From: Leifsonia sp. SCN 70-46
Lineage (GTDB): Bacteria > Actinomycetota > Actinomycetes > Actinomycetales > Microbacteriaceae
Reading direction: 5' to 3'
DNA: 64,000 nt
NCBI GenBank assembly: GCA_001725325.1
Contig: MEFY01000002.1
Location: 248,001 to 312,000, forward strand
Under the pieces are notes generated by a model. It saw only the letters and a program-made list of their open reading frames with translations, made no database searches and was not told the origin of the DNA. The position numbers and the translations under genes are program-made. This document shows, piece after piece, positions 1 through 8,649 of this stretch. Positions within the stretch are counted from its first letter, which is position 1. Each line of letters starts with the position of its first letter.

Positions 1-1
1 C

Positions 2-1300
2 CCCACCGCCCCCACGCAGGGCGGCGAGGGGATGCCGGGCGGCGGGCCGCCCGCCTTCCAGTTCGGCGCGGGCGACGGCCAGACCGCCGACGGCTCGACG
101 AGCCTCGCGCAGGAGCGGCTGGACGCCGCCCGCGGCACCGAGACCTTCGACGCGAACGCGCTCGACTCCGTGCTGGGCGTCGACAACGTCGCCGCGGCCA
201 CCGCGACCCTCTCGCTGCAGAACACGAGCTTCAGCGGCGAGATCCCCGACTTCTCCCAGATCCAGCAGGGGCAGGATGCCTCGGGCCAGACCGGCCCGCC
301 CGCGGGCGGCCCCGACGGCGCGGGCGGCAGCTCGTTCGACGTGAGCTCGTTCACGGTCGAGGGTATCGACGTCGCAGGAGAGCCCGTGGGGCCCCTCACG
401 GCGGCGACCCTCTCCGACGGCCGCACCTTCACCGCCGGCGACGCGGGCCAGCATGTCGTCGTGCTCGACTCCTCGTACGCGACGAGCGCCGACCTCGCCG
501 TGGGCGACACCGTGTCGATCGGCGGCACCGACTTCGAGGTCGTCGGCCTCGTGTCGTCGGTATCCGCGGACGCGGCCACGGCGTCGAACACGTACATCCC
601 CCTCGATGTCGCCCAGACCCTCTCGGGCCTCGACGGCCAGGTGAGCTCGATCTACGTGCAGGCCGCGTCGTCGAACGACATCGCGCAGGTGCAGTCCGAC
701 ATCGAGGCCGCACTCCCCGACGCGACGGTTAACACGCAGGCCGACCTCGCGTCGAGCGTCTCCGGCTCGCTCTCCACGGCGTCGTCGCTGCTCAGCAGCC
801 TCGGCACGTGGCTCTCGGTGCTCGTGCTCGCGGCGGCGTTCCTCATCGCCATCCTGTTCACGATCTCCGGCGTCACGCGGCGCACGCGCGAGTTCGGCAC
901 CCTCAAGGCGATCGGCTGGAGCAACAGCCGCATCGTCGGGCAGGTCGCGGGCGAGAGCCTCGTGCAGGGCGTCATCGGGGGTGCGGCCGGCGTGGTGCTC
1001 GGACTCGCGGGAATCCTCGTGATCAACCTGTTCGCCCCCACCCTCAGCGCGTCGGCGACGACGACGCAGGCCTTCGGACCAGGAGGCCCGGGCGGCGGAC
1101 CACTGGGCGGGGGTGGCGGCTTCGGCCAGGCGCAGGCCGCCGCGGCCACGACGGACGTGACGCTGCAGGCGCCCGTCACGGCAACCATCATCCTCATCGC
1201 AGTGGGACTCGCCGTCCTCGGCGGGATCCTCGCGGGCGCGATCGGCGGATGGCGGGCCTCGCGCCTGCGCCCCGCCGAGGCCCTCCGCAGCGTGGCCTAG
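2..1300 (+). CDS. ABC transporter permease, MacB/FtsX type (5' partial)
   Basis: The reading frame is open to the left edge, so the start and the first membrane helix lie outside the window. What remains is an extracytoplasmic MacB-like domain rich in Gly, Ala, Ser and Asp, followed by a typical FtsX domain. That domain has three hydrophobic segments: one after SSLGTWLSVLV, one around GGAAGVVLGLAGILVINLF, and one before the C-terminal GGWRASRLRPAEALRSVA. The TRRTREFGTLKAIGWSNSRI loop between helices is a hallmark of the family. Two Gly/Pro-rich low-complexity stretches sit in the outer regions. Its ATPase follows 16 nt downstream, so the pair probably exports a peptide, lipid or drug, or acts in envelope remodelling. 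The substrate cannot be told from sequence. Confidence 0.9.
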   Translation, partial: PTAPTQGGEGMPGGGPPAFQFGAGDGQTADGSTSLAQERLDAARGTETFDANALDSVLGVDNVAAATATLSLQNTSFSGEIPDFSQIQQGQDASGQTGPPAGGPDGAGGSSFDVSSFTVEGIDVAGEPVGPLTAATLSDGRTFTAGDAGQHVVVLDSSYATSADLAVGDTVSIGGTDFEVVGLVSSVSADAATASNTYIPLDVAQTLSGLDGQVSSIYVQAASSNDIAQVQSDIEAALPDATVNTQADLASSVSGSLSTASSLLSSLGTWLSVLVLAAAFLIAILFTISGVTRRTREFGTLKAIGWSNSRIVGQVAGESLVQGVIGGAAGVVLGLAGILVINLFAPTLSASATTTQAFGPGGPGGGPLGGGGGFGQAQAAAATTDVTLQAPVTATIILIAVGLAVLGGILAGAIGGWRASRLRPAEALRSVA

Positions 1301-1316
1301 ACAGGAGAGAGACGAC

Positions 1317-1988
1317 ATGTACGAGCTGAAGGACGTCACCAAGACCTACGAGCAGTCGAAGCGAAGGGTCACGGCGCTCGACGGCGTGACCCTGAGCATC
1401 CCCGACGGGCAGATGGTCGCCATCCAGGGCCCGACGGGCGGCGGGAAGTCCACACTGCTGCAGATGCTCGGCGCGCTCGAGCGGCCGACAAAGGGCAGTG
1501 TGCACCTCGGTGCGGACGAGCTCTCGTCGATGCCCGACTCGCGGCTGTCGGGCATCCGCGCCAAAGAGATCGGCTTCGTGTTCCAGGGGTTCAACCTCAT
1601 CCCGACGCTCACGGCGCAGGAGAACGTCGAGACGGCCCTCGCGCCCCTCGGCATCCCCGCGGCAGAGCGGCGCGCCCGCGCCGCCGAGGCCCTCGCGAGC
1701 GTGGGCCTGGGCGACCGCGGCAGCCACCGTCCCGGCGAGCTGTCGGGCGGGCAGCAGCAGCGCGTCGCCATCGCGCGGGCCCTCGTGAAGGAGCCGGACG
1801 TGCTGCTCGCCGACGAGCCGACCGGCAGCCTCGACGAGCAGACGCGCGACGAGCTCATGGACCTCCTCGAGGGGATCTGGCGCGACCGCGGCCTCACGCT
1901 CGTCATCGTGACCCACGACTCGGCCGTCGCGAAGCGCGCCGAGCGGCGCCTGCACATCAAACAGGGGAAGGTCACCGAGAAGAAGTAG
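1317..1988 (+). CDS. ABC transporter ATP-binding protein (MacB/LolD type)
   Basis: A 223-residue nucleotide-binding subunit that should power the FtsX-type permease just upstream; an AGGAGAG ribosome site precedes the ATG. The Walker A motif GPTGGGKST is at residues 38-46, the Q-loop FVFQG near 88-91, the signature LSGGQ at 142-146, Walker B with DVLLADEPT at 161-169, and the H-loop His at 200. All catalytic elements are intact. Its size and sequence fit the MacB/LolD subfamily, where one permease and one ATPase form the transporter, often with a separate membrane-fusion protein that could lie upstream of the window. A strong hairpin directly after the stop suggests the operon ends here. Confidence 0.93.
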   Translation: MYELKDVTKTYEQSKRRVTALDGVTLSIPDGQMVAIQGPTGGGKSTLLQMLGALERPTKGSVHLGADELSSMPDSRLSGIRAKEIGFVFQGFNLIPTLTAQENVETALAPLGIPAAERRARAAEALASVGLGDRGSHRPGELSGGQQQRVAIARALVKEPDVLLADEPTGSLDEQTRDELMDLLEGIWRDRGLTLVIVTHDSAVAKRAERRLHIKQGKVTEKK

Positions 1989-1998
1989 GGCGCGCGTT

Positions 1999-2028
1999 GT
2001 GACCCCGGCCGTCGTCGGTCGGGGTCAC
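1999..2028 (+). terminator. Hairpin after the MacB-type operon
   Basis: A perfect 9-bp inverted repeat (GTGACCCCG at 1999-2007 with CGGGGTCAC at 2020-2028) extends inward to about 13 bp with one G-T pair and a 4-nt loop. It starts 10 nt after the ATPase stop codon. No T-run follows, as is common for actinobacterial terminators. It also lies over the far-upstream GTG that could start the next gene, which argues for a later start there. Confidence 0.65.
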
Positions 2029-2034
2029 AATGGC

Positions 2035-2658
2035 ATGGTGACCCTCCACCAGCCCGAGCTCGACCTATGGGAGGTCCCTCCCACGACGCACCGGGAGAGG
2101 GTCGTCGCCCGCTCGGAGGACAGGGTCGCGTGGATCAGGGCGCGCAGCCGGGGCGTCACGGCCACCGACGTCGCGCGGCTCTCGAGCGAGCGGGCCCTCC
2201 AGTCGGTGCTGCAGGACAAACTGCTGGGCTCGGGCTTCGGCGGCAACGCGTTCACCGACCACGGCCGGGCCCGCGAGCCCGAGATCGCACGCTGGGTGCG
2301 CGCCAACCACCGCATCGAGCCGAGCTCGACCCTGTTCCACGCCCACGGCGAGCCGCTGCACCTCGCGACGCCCGACGGCGTCGCCGTGCACGACGGCGTC
2401 GTCGTGCTCTGCGAGATCAAGACCACCGGGCACGCGTGGCGGAGCATCCCGCGCTCCTACCTCCGCCAGGTCTGGTGGCAGCAGTACGTGCTCGGCGCCG
2501 AGCGCACGCTCGTGGTGTGGGAGCAGCACGAAGGCTTCGTGCCCGTCGCGGCCGAGCCCAACGTGCGCTGGGTCGAGCGCGACGACAACGAGATCCACAT
2601 GCTCGTGGGGCTAGCCGACCGCCTCCTGCGGCTCATGAAGGGCGAGGCGCGCCGCTAG
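2035..2658 (+). CDS. YqaJ-like (phage recombinase family) nuclease
   Basis: About 207 residues resembling YqaJ/lambda-exonuclease-fold proteins that degrade or process DNA ends. Visible family features are an early Arg-rich segment (WIRARSRGVTATDVARL), the HGRAREPEIARW helix with a conserved Glu, an acidic LATPDGV segment, the ExK catalytic core CEIKTTG, and the QVWWQQYVLG motif. I chose the ATG at 2035 because the in-frame GTG at 1999 lies in the terminator hairpin. It stands alone with no phage genes nearby, and stand-alone chromosomal YqaJ proteins are common in actinobacteria. Its 3' end overlaps the convergent DUF998 gene by 48 bp. The cellular role is not known. Confidence 0.75.
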   Translation: MVTLHQPELDLWEVPPTTHRERVVARSEDRVAWIRARSRGVTATDVARLSSERALQSVLQDKLLGSGFGGNAFTDHGRAREPEIARWVRANHRIEPSSTLFHAHGEPLHLATPDGVAVHDGVVVLCEIKTTGHAWRSIPRSYLRQVWWQQYVLGAERTLVVWEQHEGFVPVAAEPNVRWVERDDNEIHMLVGLADRLLRLMKGEARR

Positions 2659-3258
2659 CACCGAGCCGAACACGACGAGCCACGCGATCGCGAGGGTCGT
2701 CGCGACGAACTCGAGCTGGCTGCCGAACGCCACCTGGAAGCGGAAGAGCGAGAACAGGCCGCCCGTGCCCGCGATGGCCGCCACGGCGATGCCCGTGGCG
2801 CGCGAGAAGATCGCGAGCACGCGGTGGTTCTGCGCGAACGACGACTGCAGCATCGCCCAGCACGCCGCCGCGAAGGCGAGCACGGCGGCGAGGGTGTGCA
2901 GGAAGTCCTGCAGGTTGAAGGTGTCGCCGTAGGGCAGCGGGCACCCGGCGGTGCACGTCACCTGGGAGGCGAAGAGGAACAGGGCGCACGCGATCCACAG
3001 CGAGACGGCCGGCGTCCACGCGCGCAGCAGGCGGGCCCGCGAGCGCACGCGGCGGCCCGCCCAGGCGATGGCCGCGCCGCCCGCCACGATGAGCAGGAGC
3101 GCCGCCTGGAACCAGCGCGCCGTCGGCATCCCCTCGGCCCCCAGCTCGCTCACGTACAGGGCGCGCGGGATCGACAGGCGGGCGGCCCAGATGATGACGA
3201 GCGCCGCGACGACGAGCAGGCAGCCCGCGACGGATGCCACGAGCTCAGCCCTGCGCAA
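2611..3258 (-). CDS. DUF998-like integral membrane protein
   Basis: A 215-residue protein with about six hydrophobic segments: [17 protein letters not shown] near the N-terminus, [68 protein letters not shown] and [17 protein letters not shown]. The [14 protein letters not shown] loop followed by a His-containing helix resembles the DUF998 family, whose function is unknown. Its start overlaps the 3' end of the Nudix gene upstream by 14 bp, so the two are probably co-transcribed and translationally coupled. Confidence 0.75.
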   Translation of the reverse strand: MRRAELVASVAGCLLVVAALVIIWAARLSIPRALYVSELGAEGMPTARWFQAALLLIVAGGAAIAWAGRRVRSRARLLRAWTPAVSLWIACALFLFASQVTCTAGCPLPYGDTFNLQDFLHTLAAVLAFAAACWAMLQSSFAQNHRVLAIFSRATGIAVAAIAGTGGLFSLFRFQVAFGSQLEFVATTLAIAWLVVFGSVLAARLALHEPQEAVG

Positions 3259-3856
3259 AGGGACCTCGCAGCACCGACCACTGCAGCAGCATGATCGTCT
3301 TGGCGTCGGCGATGCGCCCGTCGTCGACCATGGCGAGGGCCTCGTCGATGCCCAGCTCGACGACCGTGATGTGCTCGCCCTCGTCGGCGAGGCCGCCGCC
3401 CGCGGTGCGGTAGGTGGCGGCGCTGTAGGGCGCAGCGTAGAAGTGCAGGCGCTCGGTGACGGAGCCCGGGCTCATGAACGCGTCGAAGACGTGGGTGACC
3501 TCGCCGACCTCGTGCCCGGTCTCCTCGACGGCCTCGCGCCGGATCGCCGTCTCGGGGTCGTCGTCGTCGAGCAGGCCTGCCGCGGTCTCGAGCAGCATGC
3601 CGTCGGGGTGCCCGTTGACATACACCGGGTAGCGGAACTGCGACGTGAGCAGAACCGTGCGCCGGTCTGCGTCGTAGAGCAGGATCGTGGCGCCGTTGCC
3701 GCGGTCGTAGGTCTCGCGCGACTGGCTCGTCCACATGCCGTCGTCGCCGCGGTAGTCGAACGTCGTGGAGTGCAGGCGGTACCAGTTGTCGCTCAGGAGC
3801 TTCACGTCGGTGACGCGCACCCGCGGGTTGCTCGTGGGCGGGTTCTCGGCGGGCAC
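3245..3856 (-). CDS. nudK: Nudix hydrolase, GDP-mannose pyrophosphatase-like
   Basis: A 203-residue Nudix enzyme. The stretch [15 protein letters not shown], the [12 protein letters not shown] segment (50-61), GLLDDDDPE and REAVEETG (107-114), and the later FMSPGSVTE closely parallel Escherichia coli NudK, which hydrolyses GDP-mannose to GMP and mannose-1-phosphate. In the Nudix box the usual first Glu is Asp100, with Glu102 next to it; the REx2EExG core is intact. The start is GTG with no Shine-Dalgarno; a TAGTCT -10 box ends 6 nt before it, so the mRNA is probably leaderless. ADP-ribose or another nucleoside-diphosphate sugar is the alternative substrate. Confidence 0.85.
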   Translation of the reverse strand: MPAENPPTSNPRVRVTDVKLLSDNWYRLHSTTFDYRGDDGMWTSQSRETYDRGNGATILLYDADRRTVLLTSQFRYPVYVNGHPDGMLLETAAGLLDDDDPETAIRREAVEETGHEVGEVTHVFDAFMSPGSVTERLHFYAAPYSAATYRTAGGGLADEGEHITVVELGIDEALAMVDDGRIADAKTIMLLQWSVLRGPFAQG

Positions 3857-3955
3857 CTAGGAAGACTAGCGGCTCGCGAAATATAACAGTTGCATAACGG
3901 GGCCGGATGACGCATGCTTGCCGGACCCGAGATTCACCGCACGAGAGGAACCAGC

Positions 3956-5248
3956 ATGCTTCCTCTTCGCCGTGTCCTCCAGCTCACCCTCGCGACGGCG
4001 ACGGTGCTCTCGCTCACCGCCCTCGCTCCCCCGCCCGCGGGCTCGCGCATCACCGACTCGGCGATCCTCGCGGAGCAGGTCGCGTGGAACCAGGTCGACG
4101 CCTTCGTCGCCCGCCACCAGGGCCTCGCGGCCGAGGCCCTCGACCGCGACCCCGCGGTCGTCGCCGAGTGGTGGCGCTCGCTGCCCGAGCGCGACCGGCT
4201 GAGGATGCCCGGCCAGATGCCCGACGTCATCGGCAACCTCGCCGGGGTGGACTACGCGTCGCGCGACCGCTCCAACCGTCTGATGCTCGCGGCGCAGCTC
4301 GCCGACATGGAGCAGCTCGCCACGTACCACGCGCTCGGCGGGACCATGGCCCAGCGCTACGCGGCCCTGCAGGCGATCGACCGCGCGCTCAACTTCACGT
4401 CGGTGCCCCGCTACCTCGTCGAGCTCACCGACGACCAGCTGCCGCTCGCGGCCATCTCCATCGGAGATCTCGACACGGCGAGCATGGTCACGTTCGCCGT
4501 GCCCGGCATGGGCACCTTCACGACGGACATGCAACTGTGGACGCGCGCCGCCAGGAACATCTACGAGGCGCAGAGCGCGGCCGGGGCATCCCGCCAGGCC
4601 GTCGTCGCCTGGATCGGCTACCGCACGCCGCCCGTGGGCGTGGAGGCCACGCGCGACGCGTACGCCGACCGCGGCGCCGAGCTGCTCGAGCGCGACATCC
4701 GCGGCCTGCGCGAGTCGCGCGCGGGCGGCTACCAGCCGACGATCAACATCGTCGCCCACTCCTACGGGGCCACGACCGCCGCCAAGACGCTGCGGGCCGA
4801 CCTCGGCATCCGGTCGTTCGTCATGCTCGGCCCGGCCGGCGTCGACACGTCGGTGCGCAGCACCGCCGACCTCGCCGCCCAGCTCGTCTTCACGGGCGAG
4901 GCGGCGCAAGACCTGCAGGCACGCTGGGGCCGCGTCGACCGCGCGGACCCGGCGGGGGCGGACTTCGGCGCCCTCACCCTCCCCGTCGACGGCGACACCG
5001 ACGCGGGCCTGCTCGCCGTCACGGGCCACGTGCCGATCGTGCACTCGCCGTGGAACGACGACCCGGCCTCGCCTGCCTGGACCAAGTACGAGGATGCCGA
5101 CGTGCGCACGCGCCTCTACGAGAACCACATGGTCTCGTTCGGCTACCTCGACCTCGGCACGCAGTCGCTCGTGGAGGTGGGGCTCGCCACCACTCCCCCT
5201 CAGCTGCGGGGCTACAGCGCCAGGAGCCTAACGAAGTCGTCCTCGTAG
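3956..5248 (+). CDS. Secreted alpha/beta hydrolase, DUF1023 type
   Basis: About 430 residues. I start at the ATG at 3956 because GAGAGGAA lies just upstream and the protein then opens with a clean signal peptide (MLPLRRVLQLTLATATVLSL...). The body is a DUF1023-type alpha/beta hydrolase: the nucleophile elbow AHSYGATTA sits in NIVAHSYGA, and VFVMLGPAGVDT-like and GHVPIVHSPWNDD segments supply the later acid and His candidates. These proteins are frequent in actinobacteria, but substrates are unknown. The protein is probably exported. Its last 37 nt overlap the convergent GNAT gene. Confidence 0.8.
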   Translation: MLPLRRVLQLTLATATVLSLTALAPPPAGSRITDSAILAEQVAWNQVDAFVARHQGLAAEALDRDPAVVAEWWRSLPERDRLRMPGQMPDVIGNLAGVDYASRDRSNRLMLAAQLADMEQLATYHALGGTMAQRYAALQAIDRALNFTSVPRYLVELTDDQLPLAAISIGDLDTASMVTFAVPGMGTFTTDMQLWTRAARNIYEAQSAAGASRQAVVAWIGYRTPPVGVEATRDAYADRGAELLERDIRGLRESRAGGYQPTINIVAHSYGATTAAKTLRADLGIRSFVMLGPAGVDTSVRSTADLAAQLVFTGEAAQDLQARWGRVDRADPAGADFGALTLPVDGDTDAGLLAVTGHVPIVHSPWNDDPASPAWTKYEDADVRTRLYENHMVSFGYLDLGTQSLVEVGLATTPPQLRGYSARSLTKSSS

Positions 5249-5733
5249 CGCTCGCCCACGAGGAACCGCTTGGTGCCGACGCGCTCGAAGCCCTGCTTCT
5301 CGTAGAACCGGTTGGCGCGCGCGTTCTCCTGGTTGACGCCGAGCCACACGCTCGCGGCACCGCCCGCGCGCGCGGCGTCGACGGAGGCCTCGACGAGGCG
5401 CGACGCGAGGCCGCCCCCGTGGAAGCCCTCGCGCACGTAGACCTTGCTGAGCTCGGCGGTGGGACGCACGGTCACCGCGGCCGCGACATCCTCGTCGGAG
5501 GGCTCGGCGAGCACGAGCATCGTGTAGCCGACGGCGACGCCCTCGTCCTCGGCGACGAAGAGCACGCGCGCGGGGTCGGCGAGGTAGGCCGTGAAGGAGT
5601 CCACCGAGAGATGGGCGGCGATGAAGGCGGCGATCGACTCGGGCAGCGTGTGCGGCGGGCACGCGAGCGGGAAGGTCTCGGCCGCCACCTCGGCGAGAGC
5701 GCGGGCATCCTCGGCGACTGCGCGTCTGATCAT
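5212..5733 (-). CDS. GNAT-family N-acetyltransferase
   Basis: A 173-residue acetyl-CoA-dependent acetyltransferase. It shows the usual order: an N-terminal MIRRAVAEDARALAEVAAETF segment, a central beta region LFVAEDEGVAVGYTMLVL, the acetyl-CoA loop VREGFHGGGLASRLVEA (an R/Q-x-x-G-x-G/A variant) and the late VNQENARANRFYEKQGFERVG motif typical of the fold. A GGAGG site precedes the ATG. The acceptor could be a small molecule or protein N-terminus; nothing nearby settles it. It ends convergently with the DUF1023 hydrolase. Confidence 0.85.
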   Translation of the reverse strand: MIRRAVAEDARALAEVAAETFPLACPPHTLPESIAAFIAAHLSVDSFTAYLADPARVLFVAEDEGVAVGYTMLVLAEPSDEDVAAAVTVRPTAELSKVYVREGFHGGGLASRLVEASVDAARAGGAASVWLGVNQENARANRFYEKQGFERVGTKRFLVGERYEDDFVRLLAL

Positions 5734-5757
5734 GGGAGTTCCTCCGGGATGCAGGAA

Positions 5758-5781
5758 AGGGGCCGACCGAAGTCGACCCCT
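5758..5781 (-). terminator. Terminator of the rplKA operon
   Basis: Read on the minus strand, a 10-bp stem (AGGGGTCGAC paired with GTCGGCCCCT, one G-T pair) closes a TTCG tetraloop and is followed by TTTCC. It lies 19 nt past the rplA stop codon. This is the clearest intrinsic terminator in the window and ends the ribosomal-protein transcript. Confidence 0.85.
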
Positions 5782-5799
5782 CTCACTGGACTGCTGGTG

Positions 5800-6492
5800 C
5801 TAGACGAGCGAGTTGACGTCGAGCGGGATGCCGGGGCCGAAGGTCGTGGAGACCGTGCCCTTGGTGATGTAGCGGCCCTTCGACGAGCTCGGCTTCGAGC
5901 GGACGACCTCGTCGATCGCCGCCTTGATGTTCTCGCTGAGCTGGTCGGCCGAGAAGCCCGCCTTGCCGACCACGAAGTGGACGTTGGCGTGCTTGTCGAC
6001 GCGGAACTCGATCTTTCCGCCCTTGATGTCGGACACGGCCTTGCCGGTGTCCTGCGTCACGGTGCCGGTCTTCGGGTTGGGCATGAGGCCGCGGGGGCCG
6101 AGCACCTTTCCGAGACGGCCGACCTGGCCCATGAGCTCGGGGGTCGAGACGGCGGCGTCGAACGCCGTGTAGCCGCCCGCCACCTTCTCGATGAGCTCGG
6201 CGCCACCGACCTCGTCGGCGCCGGCGGCGAGGGCCGCCTCGGCCGCGGGGCCGGTCGCGAACACGATGACGCGGGCGGTCTTGCCCGTGCCGTGGGGGAG
6301 GATGACCGTGCCGCGGACCATCTGGTCCGCCTTGCGCGGGTCGACACCCAGCTTGAGCGCGACCTCGACCGTGCTGTCGAACTTCTTCGACCCGGTCTCC
6401 TTCGCGACGGCGACGGCCTCGGAGGCCGTGTAGAACTTGCCGTCTTCGATCTTCTCCGCGGCGGCGCGGTATGCCTTCGACTTCGTAGCCAT
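5800..6492 (-). CDS. rplA: 50S ribosomal protein L1
   Basis: A 230-residue L1 protein of the large-subunit stalk region, which binds 23S rRNA near the tRNA exit site. It starts [15 protein letters not shown] and carries the L1 signatures [31 protein letters not shown] (the rRNA-binding loop) and [15 protein letters not shown]. It begins 2 nt after the rplK stop, as in most bacteria. L1 usually represses its own operon by binding the mRNA leader; the leader here is the region upstream of rplK. Confidence 0.97.
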   Translation of the reverse strand: MATKSKAYRAAAEKIEDGKFYTASEAVAVAKETGSKKFDSTVEVALKLGVDPRKADQMVRGTVILPHGTGKTARVIVFATGPAAEAALAAGADEVGGAELIEKVAGGYTAFDAAVSTPELMGQVGRLGKVLGPRGLMPNPKTGTVTQDTGKAVSDIKGGKIEFRVDKHANVHFVVGKAGFSADQLSENIKAAIDEVVRSKPSSSKGRYITKGTVSTTFGPGIPLDVNSLV

Positions 6493-6494
6493 GA

Positions 6495-6926
6495 TTACGC
6501 CTCCACCGTGATTCCCATGGAGCGGGCAGTGCCCGCGATGATCTTCTCCGCGCCCTCGATGTCGTTCGCGTTGAGGTCGACCATCTTCTGCTCGGCGATG
6601 GAGCGGACCTGCTCCTTGGTGAGCTTCGCCACCTTGACGGTGTGCGGGGTGGACGAGCCCTTGCCGACGCCCGCGGCCTTCTTGATGAGCTCCGCGGCGG
6701 GCGGGGTCTTGAGGATGAACGTGAAGGAGCGGTCCTCGTAGACGGTGATCTCCACGGGGATGACGTTGCCGCGCTGCGACTCGGTCGCGGCGTTGTACGC
6801 CTTGCAGAATTCCATGATGTTCACGCCGTGCTGGCCCAGCGCAGGCCCGATGGGCGGTGCGGGGTTGGCGGCGCCGGCCTGGATCTGAAGCTTGATCAGA
6901 CCCGTAACCTTCTTCTTCGGTGCCAT
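6495..6926 (-). CDS. rplK: 50S ribosomal protein L11
   Basis: A 143-residue L11, the stalk-base protein that contacts elongation factors and the GTPase-associated 23S rRNA. Diagnostic segments are [34 protein letters not shown] split by normal spacing, the [13 protein letters not shown] strand and the C-terminal [11 protein letters not shown]. It starts ATGGCACCG after an AGAGAAG site. Normally nusG lies directly upstream; here a DNA methyltransferase gene intervenes, leaving a 104-nt gap that must hold or pass the rplKA promoter signal. Confidence 0.97.
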   Translation of the reverse strand: MAPKKKVTGLIKLQIQAGAANPAPPIGPALGQHGVNIMEFCKAYNAATESQRGNVIPVEITVYEDRSFTFILKTPPAAELIKKAAGVGKGSSTPHTVKVAKLTKEQVRSIAEQKMVDLNANDIEGAEKIIAGTARSMGITVEA

Positions 6927-7030
6927 AGTTTCTCTTCTCTTCGTGCCCCACGGGGAGGCGCTCCCGTCACCCGGGTCGGGTGCGGTGGACAGTTGCGGGC
7001 GCGCGAGTGCGCCGGCACAACTTGACTAGC
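6927..7030 (-). promoter_or_regulatory. Leader region of rplKA
   Basis: A 104-nt stretch between the methyltransferase stop and rplK. On the minus strand it contains a small GGGAG-CGC-CTCCC hairpin near 6947-6965 and a GC-rich segment with further pairing potential. It is the place for an L1-binding autoregulatory structure and for a local promoter, but I could not assign a convincing -35/-10 pair. Confidence 0.35.
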
Positions 7031-8626
7031 TTAGCCGGTGAAGTCGATTCCCACCACGCCCATGGGCCGCACGAGGCTCTCGATGACGGCGACCTCGTCG
7101 GGGGTGATCCCGTACCTCGCGTACAGGTCGGCATCCGTCCAGGGGCGGGAGAAGTCCTGCGTGGGGACGAACGTGTAGACGCGGGGGGTCGCGTCCTGCG
7201 AGGGCTTGTGCAGGAGCACGAGGAAGCGGAAGAGCCGCGTGCGGATGTACGAGATCACATTGTCGACCTCGTCCTCGGAGCGGAACGGCCCGATGTACAT
7301 GTAGGTCCACGACGAGATCGACCCCGGCTCGCCCGCGAACGGCCTGCCGAGGATGGAGTGCGGGAACGAGTCGCTGCCGCTGCCCGCGCGGGGGATGAAG
7401 ACCTTCCACGCGTCGACGGCATGCAGCTCCCGCCGGAGCTCGGCGCGCGGCAGATAGCCGACGCCCCCGTTGCGGTAGACCGTGAGGTCGTCGGCCCCTC
7501 GTGACGACGAGCCGCGGAAGGTCGTGTCGAGCCCGAAGGCCCCGATCGAGCTCACGAGCCCCATGAACTGCTTCTCCGCCGGCAGGGCCACGGAGCCGCC
7601 GGGGTCTGCCGACTCGACGGCCGCGACCTTCCTCAGGATGGAGACGCCCTCGTTGTAGCGGATGAACACGTCGGCCCCGGTCTCGACCAGGGGACGGGTG
7701 GCCACCGAGATGACCGTGCCCCGGTCGTGCGTCGCGACGCGCACATCGCCCGGGCTCTCCCTGTTCCAGAGCCAGTAGGAGATGCCGCCCTTGATCTGCG
7801 TGCCGGGGAACACGTCGTTCGAGTCGGGGAAGTCCTCGAGCACGCGCAGCCGCCGGTCGGCGAGCATCGACCGCCGGAACCTGTCGAGTCCCATCCCGCC
7901 CGAGAACCACCGGGAGGGCGTGACCATGACGAGGAACCGCGGCTCGAGCTTCTTCGCCTGCTCGACGAAGAGGTTGTAGATCGGCTTCGCCTGGACGCCG
8001 CTCCCCCCGGTGCTCAGCTGGTACGGCGGGTTGCCGACGATGACGTCGAACTGCAGGCCCGCCCCGACCTCCGCACCGGGGTCGGCCGGCGATCGCCCGG
8101 TGAGGTCGTCCAACCGGACGTGCCGGCGCGGGTACGGGCCGTCCGTGCCGTACGCCCACTCGGGGAAGGTGATGTGCTCGCCGGACGCATCGGTCATCGC
8201 GAGCGCGTCGCCCTGCACGATGCTGAGGTCGAGCACGCGGCGCGCGGCGCCGACCCAGGCCGCATCAGCCCCCACGAACGCCCCGAACACGCCGAGCAGG
8301 CGCTCGCGGCACTCCGCCGCGTTGTCGGGCAGCAGCTCGATGCCGTAGAGGCCGAGGAGGGCGAGCAGCGCGTCGTGGCGCGCCTCCGGCTCGCTCGAGC
8401 CGTGGCGTGCGCGCACGACGGCGAGCTTTCGCTCGAGCACGCGCACGAGGAAGTTGCCCGAACCGCACGCCGGCTCGAGGAACCGCGAGTCGATGCGCTC
8501 GGTCTCGTCCCTGACGAGGTCGAGCATGTCGTCGACCAGCCAGGCCGGTGTGAACACCTCACCGTGGTCGGAGACGCGCTGGCGCGACCTGACCAGCTTC
8601 TCGTGCGGGTGAGAGTCGGTCGGCAC
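7031..8626 (-). CDS. Eco57I-like N6-adenine DNA methyltransferase (solitary)
   Basis: About 531 residues. The AdoMet-binding motif LEPACGSGNF is near residue 50-59 and the catalytic VGNPPYQLS (NPPY) near 199-202, the arrangement of gamma-class N6-adenine methyltransferases found in Eco57I-type restriction-modification enzymes. The N-terminal DHGEVFTPAWLVDDMLDLV is also typical. The C-terminal half (FIRYNEGVSILRKV onward) is probably the target-recognition part. No PD-(D/E)xK nuclease domain or separate endonuclease is visible, so it looks like an orphan methylase. A TAGCCT -10 box ends 6 nt before the GTG at 8626, suggesting its own leaderless transcript; GTG 8632 is the alternative start. 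It interrupts the nusG-rplK junction. Confidence 0.85.
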   Translation of the reverse strand: MPTDSHPHEKLVRSRQRVSDHGEVFTPAWLVDDMLDLVRDETERIDSRFLEPACGSGNFLVRVLERKLAVVRARHGSSEPEARHDALLALLGLYGIELLPDNAAECRERLLGVFGAFVGADAAWVGAARRVLDLSIVQGDALAMTDASGEHITFPEWAYGTDGPYPRRHVRLDDLTGRSPADPGAEVGAGLQFDVIVGNPPYQLSTGGSGVQAKPIYNLFVEQAKKLEPRFLVMVTPSRWFSGGMGLDRFRRSMLADRRLRVLEDFPDSNDVFPGTQIKGGISYWLWNRESPGDVRVATHDRGTVISVATRPLVETGADVFIRYNEGVSILRKVAAVESADPGGSVALPAEKQFMGLVSSIGAFGLDTTFRGSSSRGADDLTVYRNGGVGYLPRAELRRELHAVDAWKVFIPRAGSGSDSFPHSILGRPFAGEPGSISSWTYMYIGPFRSEDEVDNVISYIRTRLFRFLVLLHKPSQDATPRVYTFVPTQDFSRPWTDADLYARYGITPDEVAVIESLVRPMGVVGIDFTG

Positions 8627-8649
8627 CGCCACAGGCTACAAGCAGCTGC

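Noticed and set aside
1999-2034. GTG at 1999 as start of the YqaJ-like gene
   Set aside because: It lies inside the terminator hairpin, and the extra 12 residues show no similarity to the family start.
3907-6741. A 944-codon plus-strand open frame across the hydrolase, acetyltransferase and ribosomal genes
   Set aside because: It reads antisense through rplA and rplK and out of frame through the DUF1023 gene.
7031-8632. A complete restriction-modification system
   Set aside because: Neighbouring genes are secE, nusG and ribosomal genes, and the protein lacks a visible nuclease motif, so only the methylase can be supported.
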